DNA of 10,700 bases from Pavlovales sp. CCMP2436. Taxonomy: Eukaryota; Haptophyta; Pavlovophyceae; Pavlovales. Positions 1-5,894 of the stretch are shown one piece after another. Position numbers and translations under genes: made by a program. The stretch is from positions 232,011 to 242,710 of the forward strand of contig MU631433.1 in the NCBI GenBank assembly GCA_026770615.1. The letters run 5' to 3'. Under the pieces are notes generated by a model, which was not told the DNA's origin, ran no database searches, and was given only the letters and a program-made list of their open reading frames with translations. Numbering within the stretch: position 1 is the first letter of the stretch; every line of letters starts with the position of its first letter.

Positions 1-13
1 GCCCCCCCCCCCC

Positions 14-36
14 TTCACACACACACACACACACAG
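14..36 (+). repeat. CA microsatellite forming the 3' end of the preceding intron
   Basis: A C homopolymer at 2-13 is followed by TT and about 10 CA units ending in CAG, which is the inferred acceptor for the exon beginning at 37. A similar CA tract occurs after the stop codon at 508-527, and the next intron begins with GT repeats. Confidence 0.8.
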
Positions 37-502
37 GCGGTCAGTGGGTCTCCGTCCTGAGCCCCCTCTTCGTCACTCTGCTCCTCACCAAAATTACGGG
101 AATTCCGATGCTTGAGAAGCGTGCCGACGAAAAGTGGGGGACCGACCCCGACTATCAGCGCTACAAAAAGGTGTGTGTGTGTGGGGGGGGGTCTATCAAA
201 ATTGTTACGATGATCATAATCATTTTGGTTGAACATAAAGAAAAAGAAGAAGGTCTTCATCCTCCCCACTAAGCGCAACTTCAACCTATTTTGAATCAAT
301 CAATCAATCAAAATAACAGGTGGTCTCCGTCCTCCTGCCGCTCCCACGGCGGGTCATCTCAGACGCGTACAACCTGCACAGTTCTGGGGGCGACACCACC
401 CCGGCCCCCGTCAGCCCCACCCGCGTGGACTTTGATGAACCGACGCCTGCCCAAAACTCTCAAGCGGCAAACTCGAGCGTGACTGCCGGAAGGAACCCCT
501 AA
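37..502 (+). CDS. DUF1295 / steroid 5-alpha-reductase-like membrane protein, C-terminal two exons (partial)
   Basis: Two exons, 37-170 and 320-502, joined in phase 0 across the intron 171-319. The first encodes a hydrophobic stretch (VLSPLFVTLLLTKITG) followed by IPMLEKRADEKWG and DPDYQRYKK. The second continues with VSVLLPLPR, then a polar tail of about 50 residues rich in Ser, Thr, Pro and Asn, ending at TAA 500-502. The pattern of a PLF..LLL transmembrane end, a G(I/V)P.LEKR motif, a Y..Y...T/S and a final (I/L)P(L/F/W)P is typical of the C-terminus of DUF1295 proteins, relatives of steroid reductases and isoprenylcysteine methyltransferases that sit in internal membranes. Substrate is unknown. 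The 5' part, including the rest of the membrane domain, lies left of the window. The first exon opens after a CA-repeat acceptor ending ACAG, with two bases carried over from the previous codon. The polar tail after LPLP is longer than usual for the family and may be lineage-specific. No clear poly(A) signal was identified. Confidence 0.78.
171..319 (+). other. spliceosomal intron (149 nt), GT-AG
   Basis: The donor is AAG|GTGTGTGT, inside a GT microsatellite followed by a G run; the acceptor is AATAACAG|GTGG after a run of AATC repeats. Splicing at these sites keeps the reading frame and joins YKK to the VSVLLPLP motif expected next in the family, which is the main support. The intron is AT-richer than the flanking exons and holds a purine-rich AAAGAAAAAGAAGAAGG stretch. 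Confidence 0.75.
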
Positions 503-507
503 CCGTT

Positions 508-527
508 CACACACACACACACACACA
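508..527 (+). repeat. CA microsatellite in the presumed 3' UTR
   Basis: Ten CA units start five bases after the stop codon of the DUF1295-like gene. It is complementary to the GT tract at the start of the upstream intron. Confidence 0.85.
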
Positions 528-864
528 AAACCGTTTGGTCGTCTGGCGCTGGCGTTCTGGCTGTCTGTGAACCTGAGCCACTGATCGAAACTGGCTAAGC
601 GCGGTGACACCCTACGCCTGTCTGCCGACGTGCCGCGCGTGAGCGGTGATAAATGTATAATATCAAGATTTAGTTAGTTATGTACGTAACTAAGTCGTTA
701 TTACGGCTAGGGATTCATCAGTATTTAGTTATTAGCTGTTCTACTGATTTGATACAGGTCAAAATCTGAATTAGTGGCCAGTGGGGGGGTTTTCGAAAAA
801 GTCCGGTGAAAATTCTCCGGAGCAACTCAGAAACCTGAAATGGTACCGCGGCCGAGTTAGTTGC
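528..864. other. no gene recognised; presumed 3' UTR and intergenic
   Basis: No convincing reading frame. Visible features are a near-perfect palindrome at 674-693 (TTAGTTA, six bases centred on GTAC, TAACTAA), a G7 run near 783-789, and a small TCCGG/CCGGA hairpin near 800-822. From about 640 the sequence becomes AT-rich, fitting the end of the upstream transcript, but no poly(A) signal can be named with confidence. Confidence 0.5.
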
Positions 865-957
865 TGATAGGGATCCAAGCTGGCGCCTATATAAAATAAT
901 ATATATCAGACCAGCACAACATTCAGAACAGTCAGACGCCAGCTTGAATCCCTATCA
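865..957. mobile_element. short MITE-like element with 22-bp inverted termini (AAGCTGGCG family)
   Basis: The left end TGATAGGGATCCAAGCTGG is matched by an inverted right end at 935-957 with one mismatch, giving a 93-bp foldback element. The right arm together with adjoining internal sequence (907-957) recurs in reverse complement at 3873-3924, including the stretch CTGACTGTTCTAAATG with one mismatch. Shorter copies lie at 1032-1066 and 4029-4050. The right end is bordered by ATATAT sequence, and two other copies carry a similar AATATATATTTA border. No coding capacity. Superfamily cannot be assigned because no clean target duplication is visible. Confidence 0.65.
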
Positions 958-1031
958 TATATATATATATTTATATATGAATACCGCGCTATAGTTGCTG
1001 TTGGTGGATAGGCAGTATTTAAATACATTAG

Positions 1032-1066
1032 TGATGGGGGTTTAAGCTGGCGGCTGACTGTCTAAA
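1032..1066 (+). repeat. diverged terminus copy of the AAGCTGGCG repeat family
   Basis: TGATGGGGGTTTAAGCTGG followed by CGGCTGACTGTCTAAA matches the terminus and subterminal part of the 865-957 element with scattered substitutions. It lies directly upstream of the coding-like fragment at 1081-1221, as another copy lies near the related fragment at 4039-4368. Confidence 0.55.
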
Positions 1067-1080
1067 AACTACCTTAGTAG

Positions 1081-1221
1081 CGCTCCGACGCAGGCTCCGA
1101 CGCGCTACGCCGAAGTGGGGAACATGATAGAAGTGGGGATGAAGAGAAAGCCAAAAACAAAGCGCAGACGTTGCTGCGCTATATGTATATGACTCCGGTG
1201 GATTTGACAGACTCTATTTAA
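1081..1221 (+). pseudogene. charged coding-like fragment (paralogue of 4039-4368), unknown function
   Basis: Immediately after TAG at 1078-1080, a frame of 46 codons runs to TAA 1219-1221. It has no start codon of its own. It reads as RSDAGSDALRRSGE, then a charged DEEKAKNKAQ stretch and an LLRYMYMTP end. The first 88 or so bases match the reverse complement of 4283-4370, and the same frame is open in both copies (SDAG-ALRRSGE, then DEE-KNKA/DEEAENKA), with compensating single-base shifts between GE and DEE. That suggests descent from a coding exon. The TAG directly before the frame in both copies could be a splice acceptor. Function not recognised. It could equally be a non-coding repeat that happens to be open. 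Confidence 0.35.
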
Positions 1222-1458
1222 GATTGAACCCCAGCCGAACGCGAGCGGGCTCGCGGGGCGCACGCCGCCGACCGGCGCGTGTCTGCTCCGGTCGAGTCGG
1301 GCGCCCCCGCGCCCTTATCATGAGCCCATCCAGCCGAGCAAGCGTACCTAGCGACGCCGTGTCGACGAGGCCACCTCCATCGCCCAGATTCTGTTTAGCA
1401 CCTTGAGCAGGTGCAGCGAAAAGACGTAATCGAGGTCGCCGAAGCCCGCTTCGACCTT
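1215..1458 (-). pseudogene. coding-like GC-rich fragment, frameshifted, unknown product
   Basis: On the minus strand one frame (1458 to stop 1348-1350) reads KVEAGFGDLDYVFSLHLLK followed by VLNRIWAMEV, a natural-looking amphipathic sequence. A second frame remains open further on (DTASLGTLARLDGLMIRAR, then an Arg/Pro-rich tail) to about 1215. Together they look like one coding stretch broken by a frameshift near 1375-1400. No start codon for the first part and no family recognised. The plus-strand frame over the same bases is Arg/Pro-rich and looks like a GC shadow. Confidence 0.3.
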
Positions 1459-1490
1459 ACCCCCCCCCTTTATTATTCTTTTTTTTATTG

Positions 1491-1527
1491 TATTCTTATT
1501 ATTATTATTAATAGTATAATAAGAATA
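1491..1527. repeat. AT-rich inverted repeat with ATT microsatellite
   Basis: TATTCTTATTA (1491-1501) is perfectly complementary to TAATAAGAATA (1517-1527), separated by ATT units. It follows a C8 tract and a T-rich stretch. Confidence 0.7.
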
Positions 1528-1613
1528 GCACCTATGCTCGTATTAATATGTTGACGTGTATGCAGGATACTGAGTTGACGTGTGCGTAGGGGGAATACGC
1601 CTGAAGAGATGCG

Positions 1614-1670
1614 TCACGTGAGTTATCGAGTGCAAGCCAGCATGTGTCACGTGAATGATCGCGTGCACGC
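1614..1670. repeat. two 24-bp direct repeats at 33-bp period, each with a CACGTG box
   Basis: TCACGTGAGTTATCGAGTGC (from 1614) and TCACGTGAATGATCGCGTGC (from 1647) are imperfect copies, each containing the palindrome CACGTG (1615-1620 and 1648-1653). The pair is bracketed by CCTGAAG and CTTCAGG. CACGTG is the classic bHLH/bZIP G-box, but no gene lies close enough to call this a promoter. Confidence 0.5.
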
Positions 1671-1780
1671 TTCAGGAATAAATTATACATTCCTAGGTAT
1701 ATTAGTAACATTATTAACCCAAAGTTCGAATCCCTATTAATAATATACCTTGGCACTCATTCAGTGACCGATTATATTGA

Positions 1781-1901
1781 GATCCAGGCTTCCTTAAAGG
1801 GATACTATAAAAGGTTGGTCGGGAATGCCGGACTTTTATGTCCGCGATAGCGATGCCGTTGGCTTTCGCTTTCGCGCGGCTTTTGCCGCAGTGCCTGGAT
1901 C
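1781..1901 (+). other. compact multi-hairpin segment (possible structured RNA or foldback element)
   Basis: A 9-bp closing stem GATCCAGGC (1781-1789) / GCCTGGATC (1893-1901) encloses three abutting hairpins: CGGAC-TTTTAT-GTCCG (1829-1844), an imperfect long hairpin (1845-1875, with GCGA/TCGC and AGCGA/TCGCT paired) and GCGGC-TTTT-GCCGC (1876-1889). Only the left part (1790-1828) is mostly unpaired. The strand can be read either way because the fold is self-complementary. It resembles no RNA family I can name. No Pol III boxes or T-run terminator are clearly placed. A short palindromic transposon remains possible. Confidence 0.4.
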
Positions 1902-1971
1902 AGTTAATCCGGTCAGGAATTAGTAGTTTTACACAAGGTAATTCTTATTTGTTTTCGACCAATGTATTAAT

Positions 1972-2009
1972 ACTAACGTCAGGTTATACCCCACTAACCT
2001 GACGTTAGT
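1972..2009. repeat. perfect 15-bp inverted repeat with 8-nt loop
   Basis: ACTAACGTCAGGTTA (1972-1986) and TAACCTGACGTTAGT (1995-2009) are perfectly complementary around TACCCCAC. With one bulge the pairing extends through AATA/TATT. It sits 70 bases after the multi-hairpin segment. No following T run, so it is not a convincing terminator. Confidence 0.75.
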
Positions 2010-2149
2010 TATTGCAGCGTCGGCAGGTCTGGCGAAGGCCGTCGAGATAGGCTGTCTCTCGCGTCGAGATAGGTTACCACTTCTCCATGGATGCCTTTCA
2101 CCTTGGCGAGGGCGGCGGGATAGGCCTTGGGCGGCGGCAAACGGCAGGT
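2009..2149 (-). pseudogene. coding-like fragment, unknown product
   Basis: The minus-strand frame from about 2149 to TAA 2009-2011 reads CRLPPPKAYPAALAKVKG then IHGEVVTYLDARDSL before turning Arg/Pro-rich. The middle looks like ordinary protein, but the piece is short, lacks a start codon and ends inside the 1972-2009 hairpin, so it is at best a gene remnant. No family recognised. Confidence 0.22.
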
Positions 2150-2206
2150 GACCCCCCCAATAGTAGCGCAGATGGTGTTTTACCTTGAGCGATGATCTCT
2201 GGGGGC

Positions 2207-2245
2207 AGTCAGAGCATAAAGTCAGAGCATACAGTCAGAGCACAC
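2207..2245 (+). repeat. 13-bp tandem repeat, three copies
   Basis: AGTCAGAGCATAA, AGTCAGAGCATAC and AGTCAGAGCACAC follow each other at a strict 13-bp period from 2207. Confidence 0.85.
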
Positions 2246-2462
2246 ACTCACAGTCGCTTGCACTCATGGGATCACAGGAGGATGGCGGGAGCCAGCCATC
2301 GTGCAAATAGTGACCGCTTAATTAGCGACCTCGCGGCCTACTGTGGTTTTCTCATCAAAATTTTTATTGGCGGCCCTGAGAATTTTATTCGGCCCGAGCT
2401 CAAAGAATATGATGAAACTGCGGCGGTGAATCATAAATCACTGCCCCCTCTACTCACGTCAT

Positions 2463-2580
2463 TTCGCAGCGAAACGAAATTTCGTAAGAATTTAGTTATA
2501 CATTTCGCCGCGAAATTTCGCACAAAATTTTGCATGTTTCGCGCGAAATTTCGGCTTCGCGCGAAAGTTAGTTACACAAT
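2463..2580. repeat. cluster of CGAAATTTCG palindromes
   Basis: The 10-bp palindrome CGAAATTTCG occurs at 2475, 2511 and 2544 (spacings 36 and 33). TTCGCGCGAA palindromes lie near 2538 and 2556, and CAAAATTTTG at 2523-2532. The surrounding TTAGTTA and GTTAGTTACA stretches give the block a loose overall symmetry. The open frame across 2192-2584 is dominated by these palindromes (repeated AKFR/TKFR) and is not taken as a gene. Confidence 0.6.
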
Positions 2581-2623
2581 TTAGCCAAATTCACAGTTGC
2601 AAAGAAAACCGATATTTGCCATA

Positions 2624-2789
2624 CAGGGAATCGCGGGCAATAAGAACGGCACTTGTTGAGGCTGAGGCTGAGTTTCTTAGCAAATTACATACGACAATGC
2701 TTAAAGTTCCTTAAATTACATACAAACCATGCAAAAAAAATAGGCTCAGTTTCTGAACACGAGGGTTTCTTATTTCCTGCGATCCCCTG
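2624..2789. mobile_element. MITE, family A copy 1 (TA target duplication, 23-bp inverted termini)
   Basis: The left terminus CAGGGAATCGCGGGCAATAA and an inverted right terminus ending in GCGATCCCCTG bound a 166-bp element, flanked by TA at 2622-2623 and 2790-2791. Inside each arm the sequence pairs further (GAGGCTGAGTTTCTTAGC on the left, GCTCAGTTTCTGAAC on the right, in the same orientation). TA duplication with CAG-initial termini fits Tc1/mariner/pogo-type non-autonomous elements. The joined flanks recreate a 17-base string that is present intact at 2815-2831, supporting precise boundaries. Confidence 0.85.
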
Positions 2790-2791
2790 TA

Positions 2792-2952
2792 TTGCAGCCC
2801 TTTTTTTTGGCAGGATTTGCCATATTGCAGCGAAGGCATAACTATAGGCGCACTAAATCTTGTCCCACCATCTCCACGCAGCCTTTGCGCGCGCGGCCTC
2901 CGGCTCTGCCTCCGCCTTGGCGCACGCGGCCCACCGCAGGCCACCGTAGTTG
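2792..2952. other. GC-rich interval between MITE copies, with empty-site-like sequence
   Basis: Contains ATTTGCCATATTGCAGC (2815-2831), identical to the flanks of the preceding MITE without the insertion. A CG-rich stretch of Ala/Pro-type codons (2878-2948) follows, with no convincing frame. No gene supported. Confidence 0.55.
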
Positions 2953-3084
2953 CTTAGCAAATTACATACAAATAATGCTTTAATTTTTATTTAAATTGCT
3001 TTTTTGCCAACATTTATGTACTGGACTGCAAAAAAATATTAAACAGCCATAAAACCCGGCGTTCTTATTGCCCGCGATCTCCTG
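2953..3084. mobile_element. MITE family A, left-truncated copy
   Basis: Begins abruptly at CTTAGCAAATTACATAC (the internal left arm of family A) and ends with the right terminus TTATTGCCCGCGATCTCCTG followed by TA at 3085-3086. The first 30 or so bases of a full copy, including the left terminus, are missing and replaced by unrelated GC-rich DNA. Confidence 0.75.
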
Positions 3085-3128
3085 TAGGACACGTCATTCT
3101 AAACATCATACTCTTACAGGGGGACGGC

Positions 3129-3185
3129 CGGCTATGGCTTCGGTCACCCCCGGTCAGTCCGCAAGTGGGGGACGACCATCCTGAG
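3129..3185 (+). pseudogene. short diverged copy of the 3663-3848 fragment (inverted orientation)
   Basis: GGCTATGGCTTCGGTCACCC, followed after a short insertion by GACGACCATCCTGAGCAC, matches the reverse complement of about 3708-3752. The frame encodes GYGFGHP here against GYGSGHP there, after which the insertion shifts it. It is preceded by TTACAGGGGGA, which resembles but does not match the family A terminus. Confidence 0.4.
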
Positions 3186-3190
3186 CACTG

Positions 3191-3662
3191 TGCGCCTCCA
3201 TAATTAAAGACAGAGCTCGCTCTAGGCTTGCTGGATTCGTCTCGGAGAGCTCTATTCTATACATTTTTCAGAAATTCGTGAATTTGAATGCGTGGGGTAG
3301 TAAATGGCAATTGCTACGAGTTCACCACCAACCTCATCTCTACCACCACCATCCCTGCTGCCAGGACTAACGTCTGACGTTGACCAAGTCAGTGAGTGAA
3401 TAACACCTGTTGAACCATGCTGAGCCGCTATATATATATATATATACATAGTAAATCAGTAACTAACAACGTGGTATTTTTAAAAATAGGGCATTGGTGG
3501 ATACGTATTTAGCACAACGAAAAAAAATATTAAAATGCAAGAAATTTTGGATACAGTATATAGCATTTTGAAATTTTCGTATGTAATTTTAAGAGGCAAA
3601 TTAGTTATTGGGCGTCCATTTTTATAAAAATTTAAATACGAATCTACTGCAGGTACATCTAT
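3191..3662. other. AT-rich intergenic stretch, no gene seen
   Basis: Contains a TA microsatellite (3428-3447), an AAAATGC / GCATTTT inverted repeat around 3534-3572 and general A/T-rich sequence. None of the open frames reads like protein. Confidence 0.5.
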
Positions 3663-3848
3663 TTAAAAAATTACTGGCCACATTTCGTTGTTGTCTTCGG
3701 CGAAGCGCTCAAGATGGTCGTCCTTTGACTGGGGGTGACCTGAGCCATAGCCACCACTAATTCGGATTTCGACCCCATCAGCGCGTAGGCGGGCTGCACG
3801 CCCGTGCACGGGGAAGGCCAGGGCCGGGGAACGCTCTTGCAGTTGCAG
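3663..3848 (-). pseudogene. coding-like fragment with GYGSGHP motif, unknown family
   Basis: On the minus strand, between TAA at 3849-3851 and TAA at 3663-3665, 61 codons read LQLQERSPALAFPVHGRA, then GVEIRISGGYGSGHPQ, then DDHLERFAEDNNEMWPVIF. Balanced composition and acidic/aromatic spacing look like real protein, better than the longer overlapping frame to 3940, which is low in structure. It has no ATG. A related piece lies in inverted orientation at 3129-3185. Probably an exon or gene scrap carried in a repeat; the family is not recognised. Confidence 0.35.
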
Positions 3849-3872
3849 TTAGTACCCGGAAATATATATTTA

Positions 3873-3924
3873 TGATAGGGATTCAAGCTGGCGTCTGACT
3901 GTTCTAAATGTTGTGCTGGTCTGA
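3873..3924 (+). repeat. AAGCTGGCG repeat family, long terminus copy
   Basis: TGATAGGGATTCAAGCTGGC and the following CTGACTGTTCTAAATG and GTTGTGCTGGTCTGA match the reverse complement of 907-957 nearly base for base. It is preceded by AATATATATTTA, as is the copy at 4029. Confidence 0.8.
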
Positions 3925-3971
3925 GCGCTGCGTCGCCCATTGCCTGCTGCGTGCCTTAATATTATATAGTA

Positions 3972-4023
3972 TGACTTGAACTTGAAACGTACCGTCAGCC
4001 CGAACCCCCCTACATTAATATAT
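3972..4023 (+). repeat. 52-bp direct repeat, left copy (partner 4381-4432)
   Basis: TGACTTGAACTTGAAACGTA and the following CC-rich part match 4381-4432 with three substitutions. The two copies flank a coding-like segment and one AAGCTGGCG terminus, like the arms of a composite unit. Confidence 0.85.
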
Positions 4024-4028
4024 ATTTA

Positions 4029-4050
4029 TGATAGGGATTCAAGCTGGCGT
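4029..4050 (+). repeat. AAGCTGGCG repeat terminus, short copy
   Basis: TGATAGGGATTCAAGCTGGC with the same AT-rich left border as the copy at 3873. Homology ends at GGCGT. Confidence 0.75.
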
Positions 4051-4368
4051 ACATATTATATATAGTACGGACTCGCTCGCGCTCGACGTCTCGGCTCCTT
4101 CGGCTCCCTCTTCAAACAGTCCTTCCACCGCGCCCCCGCGCTGCGGCCCGCGCTCTGCATACGCAAACGAGTTCCCGACATTCAAAACCCCATCGCTTCC
4201 CAGCGATACTTCACCGCTGGGATCACCAATGGACTCGCTTGCTCGCGCACTGTCGGGCGGCCCGTCGTTGCGCAGCGACTCCAGCGCTTTGTTTTCGGCT
4301 TCCTCATCATCCACCACTTCTACCAGCTCCCCACTTCGGCGTAGCGCGTAGGAGCCTGCGTCGGAGCG
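4039..4368 (-). pseudogene. acidic coding-like fragment (paralogue of 1081-1221), unknown function
   Basis: On the minus strand a frame opens right after TAG (4369-4371, preceded by GATTTTAG, acceptor-like) and runs about 109 codons. It opens with SDAGSYALRRSGELVEVV and DDEEAENKALESLRNDG, continues through a Ser/Gly/Glu-rich middle (SGEVSLGSDGVLNVG) and ends VEGLFEEGAEGAETSSASES, then runs into the AAGCTGGCG repeat and stops. The Asp/Glu/Ser-rich, low-complexity character suggests a disordered region. The first third is shared with 1081-1221 in the same frame. No domain recognised. It sits exactly between two 52-bp direct repeats, suggesting an exon carried by a repeat. Confidence 0.4.
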
Positions 4369-4380
4369 CTAAAATCAGCC

Positions 4381-4432
4381 TGACTTGAACTTGAAACGTA
4401 CCGCCAGCCGGAACCCCCCTACATTGATATAT
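4381..4432 (+). repeat. 52-bp direct repeat, right copy
   Basis: Partner of 3972-4023, 409 bp away, with three substitutions. It is followed by ATGGTACGTTACAC, where homology stops. Confidence 0.85.
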
Positions 4433-4853
4433 GGTACGTTACACAATATGCTCGCAAGGCATATGTTATTCCGGGTCACTCACAGCCGATCATCAGACAG
4501 ACAGGTGCCGGCCATAATGCAGCCGAAGACAGGGCGGATGAGCGGTACGGGCTGCTGCCCTAGCTAGGGAAGCGAGGCGGCCAGCGAGTCCTCATGGCGT
4601 CGTCTGGCGCGTTGGACAGTGGCCGACAGCAGCGAGAGGCGGTTCGCTGCGGTGACCTGTGCGCTCTCCAGGAACCCTCTGCCGAAGCCCGGCGTCGCGC
4701 GTGGTGCAGGCGGCCGTACCCCGGGCTGTGGTGGCCGATCGCGACGCGAGGACGAACTCAAAGGGCTCCGCATCCGACCGGACGTGAGCCGAGGAGACGA
4801 GGACGGCAGCTCGGCGGTAGGCTCGTGCCTCGCGGATCCCAGACGACGAACGA
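4433..4853. other. GC-rich stretch, coding uncertain
   Basis: From about 4500 the sequence is GC-rich and open in several frames on both strands. The minus-strand frame ending near 4564 (GFLESAQVTAANRLSLL, then RARRRHEDSLAASLP) is the most protein-like. None can be tied to a family and all are Arg/Ala/Ser/Pro-rich, as expected for open GC-rich DNA. Confidence 0.3.
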
Positions 4854-4956
4854 CGGCAGCATGCTCGCGTGGCTCGGTGGAGCTGAACGACAAACGGCAG
4901 CATGCTCGCGCGGCTCGGTGGAGCTGCTTCGCGCTGTGGAGCTGCTCCGCGCCGTG
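4854..4956. repeat. 41-bp and 18-bp tandem repeats
   Basis: A 41-bp unit containing CGGCAGCATGCTCGCG and GGCTCGGTGGAGCTG occurs twice (about 4854-4894 and 4895-4935). Overlapping its end, an 18-bp unit GAGCTGCTTCGCGCTGTG repeats as GAGCTGCTCCGCGCCGTG (4921-4938, 4939-4956). Confidence 0.85.
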
Positions 4957-4975
4957 CCGCGCACCGACCTTTGCC

Positions 4976-5162
4976 GCGTCATGCGCAGCCCGACCAACCC
5001 TTGCGAGGTCTCCAGGGGGTCGCCGACCACGAGCGCATGACGCAGCCCGACCACGAGCGCGTCATGCGCAGCCCGACCATTCCTTGCGAGGTCTCCAGGG
5101 GGTCACCGACCACGAGCGCATGACGCAGCCCGACCACGAGCGCGTCATGCGCAACCCGACCG
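4976..5162. repeat. 83-bp tandem repeat, 2.25 copies, each with inverted arms
   Basis: Units start at GCGTCATGCGC at 4976, 5059 and 5142. The first two are nearly identical over 83 bp and the third is cut after about 20 bp. Inside each unit GCGTCATGCGC is perfectly complementary to GCGCATGACGC. Because 83 is not a multiple of three, the repeat does not look like a protein repeat. Confidence 0.9.
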
Positions 5163-5232
5163 CAAAGCCTAAGGCACTCGCAACCCTTGCACGACGACCA
5201 CGAAGCGGGGGGTCGCCGATTCAGTTGTAGTA

Positions 5233-5822
5233 CAGTAAGATGGGGGGGGGAAATGGGCTGGTTTTTTGGGAGGTCCAAACTAGGGCTCAATTTACTCGAA
5301 CAGGGTCGGGGCTGGGGCGGGGCAAGCCCTAGGGTCTTGTGAGTTCCCAACCGGAGGCGCGCAATTTTTGGGTTGTGAATTAGTCCGGGTCTTGGTCGGT
5401 TTTTGAAGGTCGCTTTTCGGGCCTTAAAAAAGGGGGGGTATAATGGGCTGGAATCTGCGGGCTGGCCGCGGGCGGGCCGCTGGCGGCTCGGTGAAGGCCG
5501 CGTTCGGGTCGGCTGGATTCTCTGTAGTATAGTGCATCTTCCTGCTGACTCGGCGCCCCGAGAAGACACGCGGGTCGAGCACACTAGCCCTCTGAAAATG
5601 ACGCCCGGACCATGTTTTGGGGGTATTTTGACACTTTCGTAAGTGGGCGCCCACAACTGGGGGTAAATTCGCGTCAATCGGGTCGGGATGGCGAGTGAGC
5701 AACTAGTATGATAGTGCCAGCCCTCAACTGGACGCGCGCGCGTCTTATACGCGAATTTAGTCCGCGTCTAGGGGTGCTACTGGAGGCCGCTTTTCGTGCA
5801 AAAAGGGCAATTTACTGTACTG
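5233..5822. repeat. alternative shorter family B unit with internal duplication
   Basis: Ends in TTTACTGTACTG then TA, matching the left CAGTAA end. Internally, GAAGGTCGCTTTTCGGGCC (5405-5423) and GGAGGCCGCTTTTCGTGC (5782-5799) mark a diverged duplication, each preceded by an AATTAGTCCG or ATTTAGTCCG stretch. No coding frame is convincing; the long minus frame across 4979-5677 runs through repeats. Confidence 0.45.
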
Positions 5823-5894
5823 TAGGGCGCTTCAGTCAGTCTTGGTGCTGCGTGTGATCAGGCGTGTGCAAAGTCCTTGGAGTGCCGTGTTTGC

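Noticed and set aside
1715..1745. AAAGTTCGAATCCC resembling a tRNA B box or T-arm
   Set aside because: No acceptor, D or anticodon stem can be drawn around it, and no A box sits at the right distance.
2192..2584. 130-codon plus-strand frame
   Set aside because: It spans a 13-bp tandem repeat and the CGAAATTTCG palindromes and shows no domain; an accidental frame.
4976..5162. Possible CRISPR array because of repeated units with inverted arms
   Set aside because: The whole 83-bp unit is repeated head to tail without variable spacers, and the context is eukaryotic.
4619..5677. Long GC-rich frames on both strands through the tandem repeats
   Set aside because: They run through an 83-bp repeat that is not a multiple of three, and contain only Arg/Pro/Ala-type sequence. 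Open by composition.
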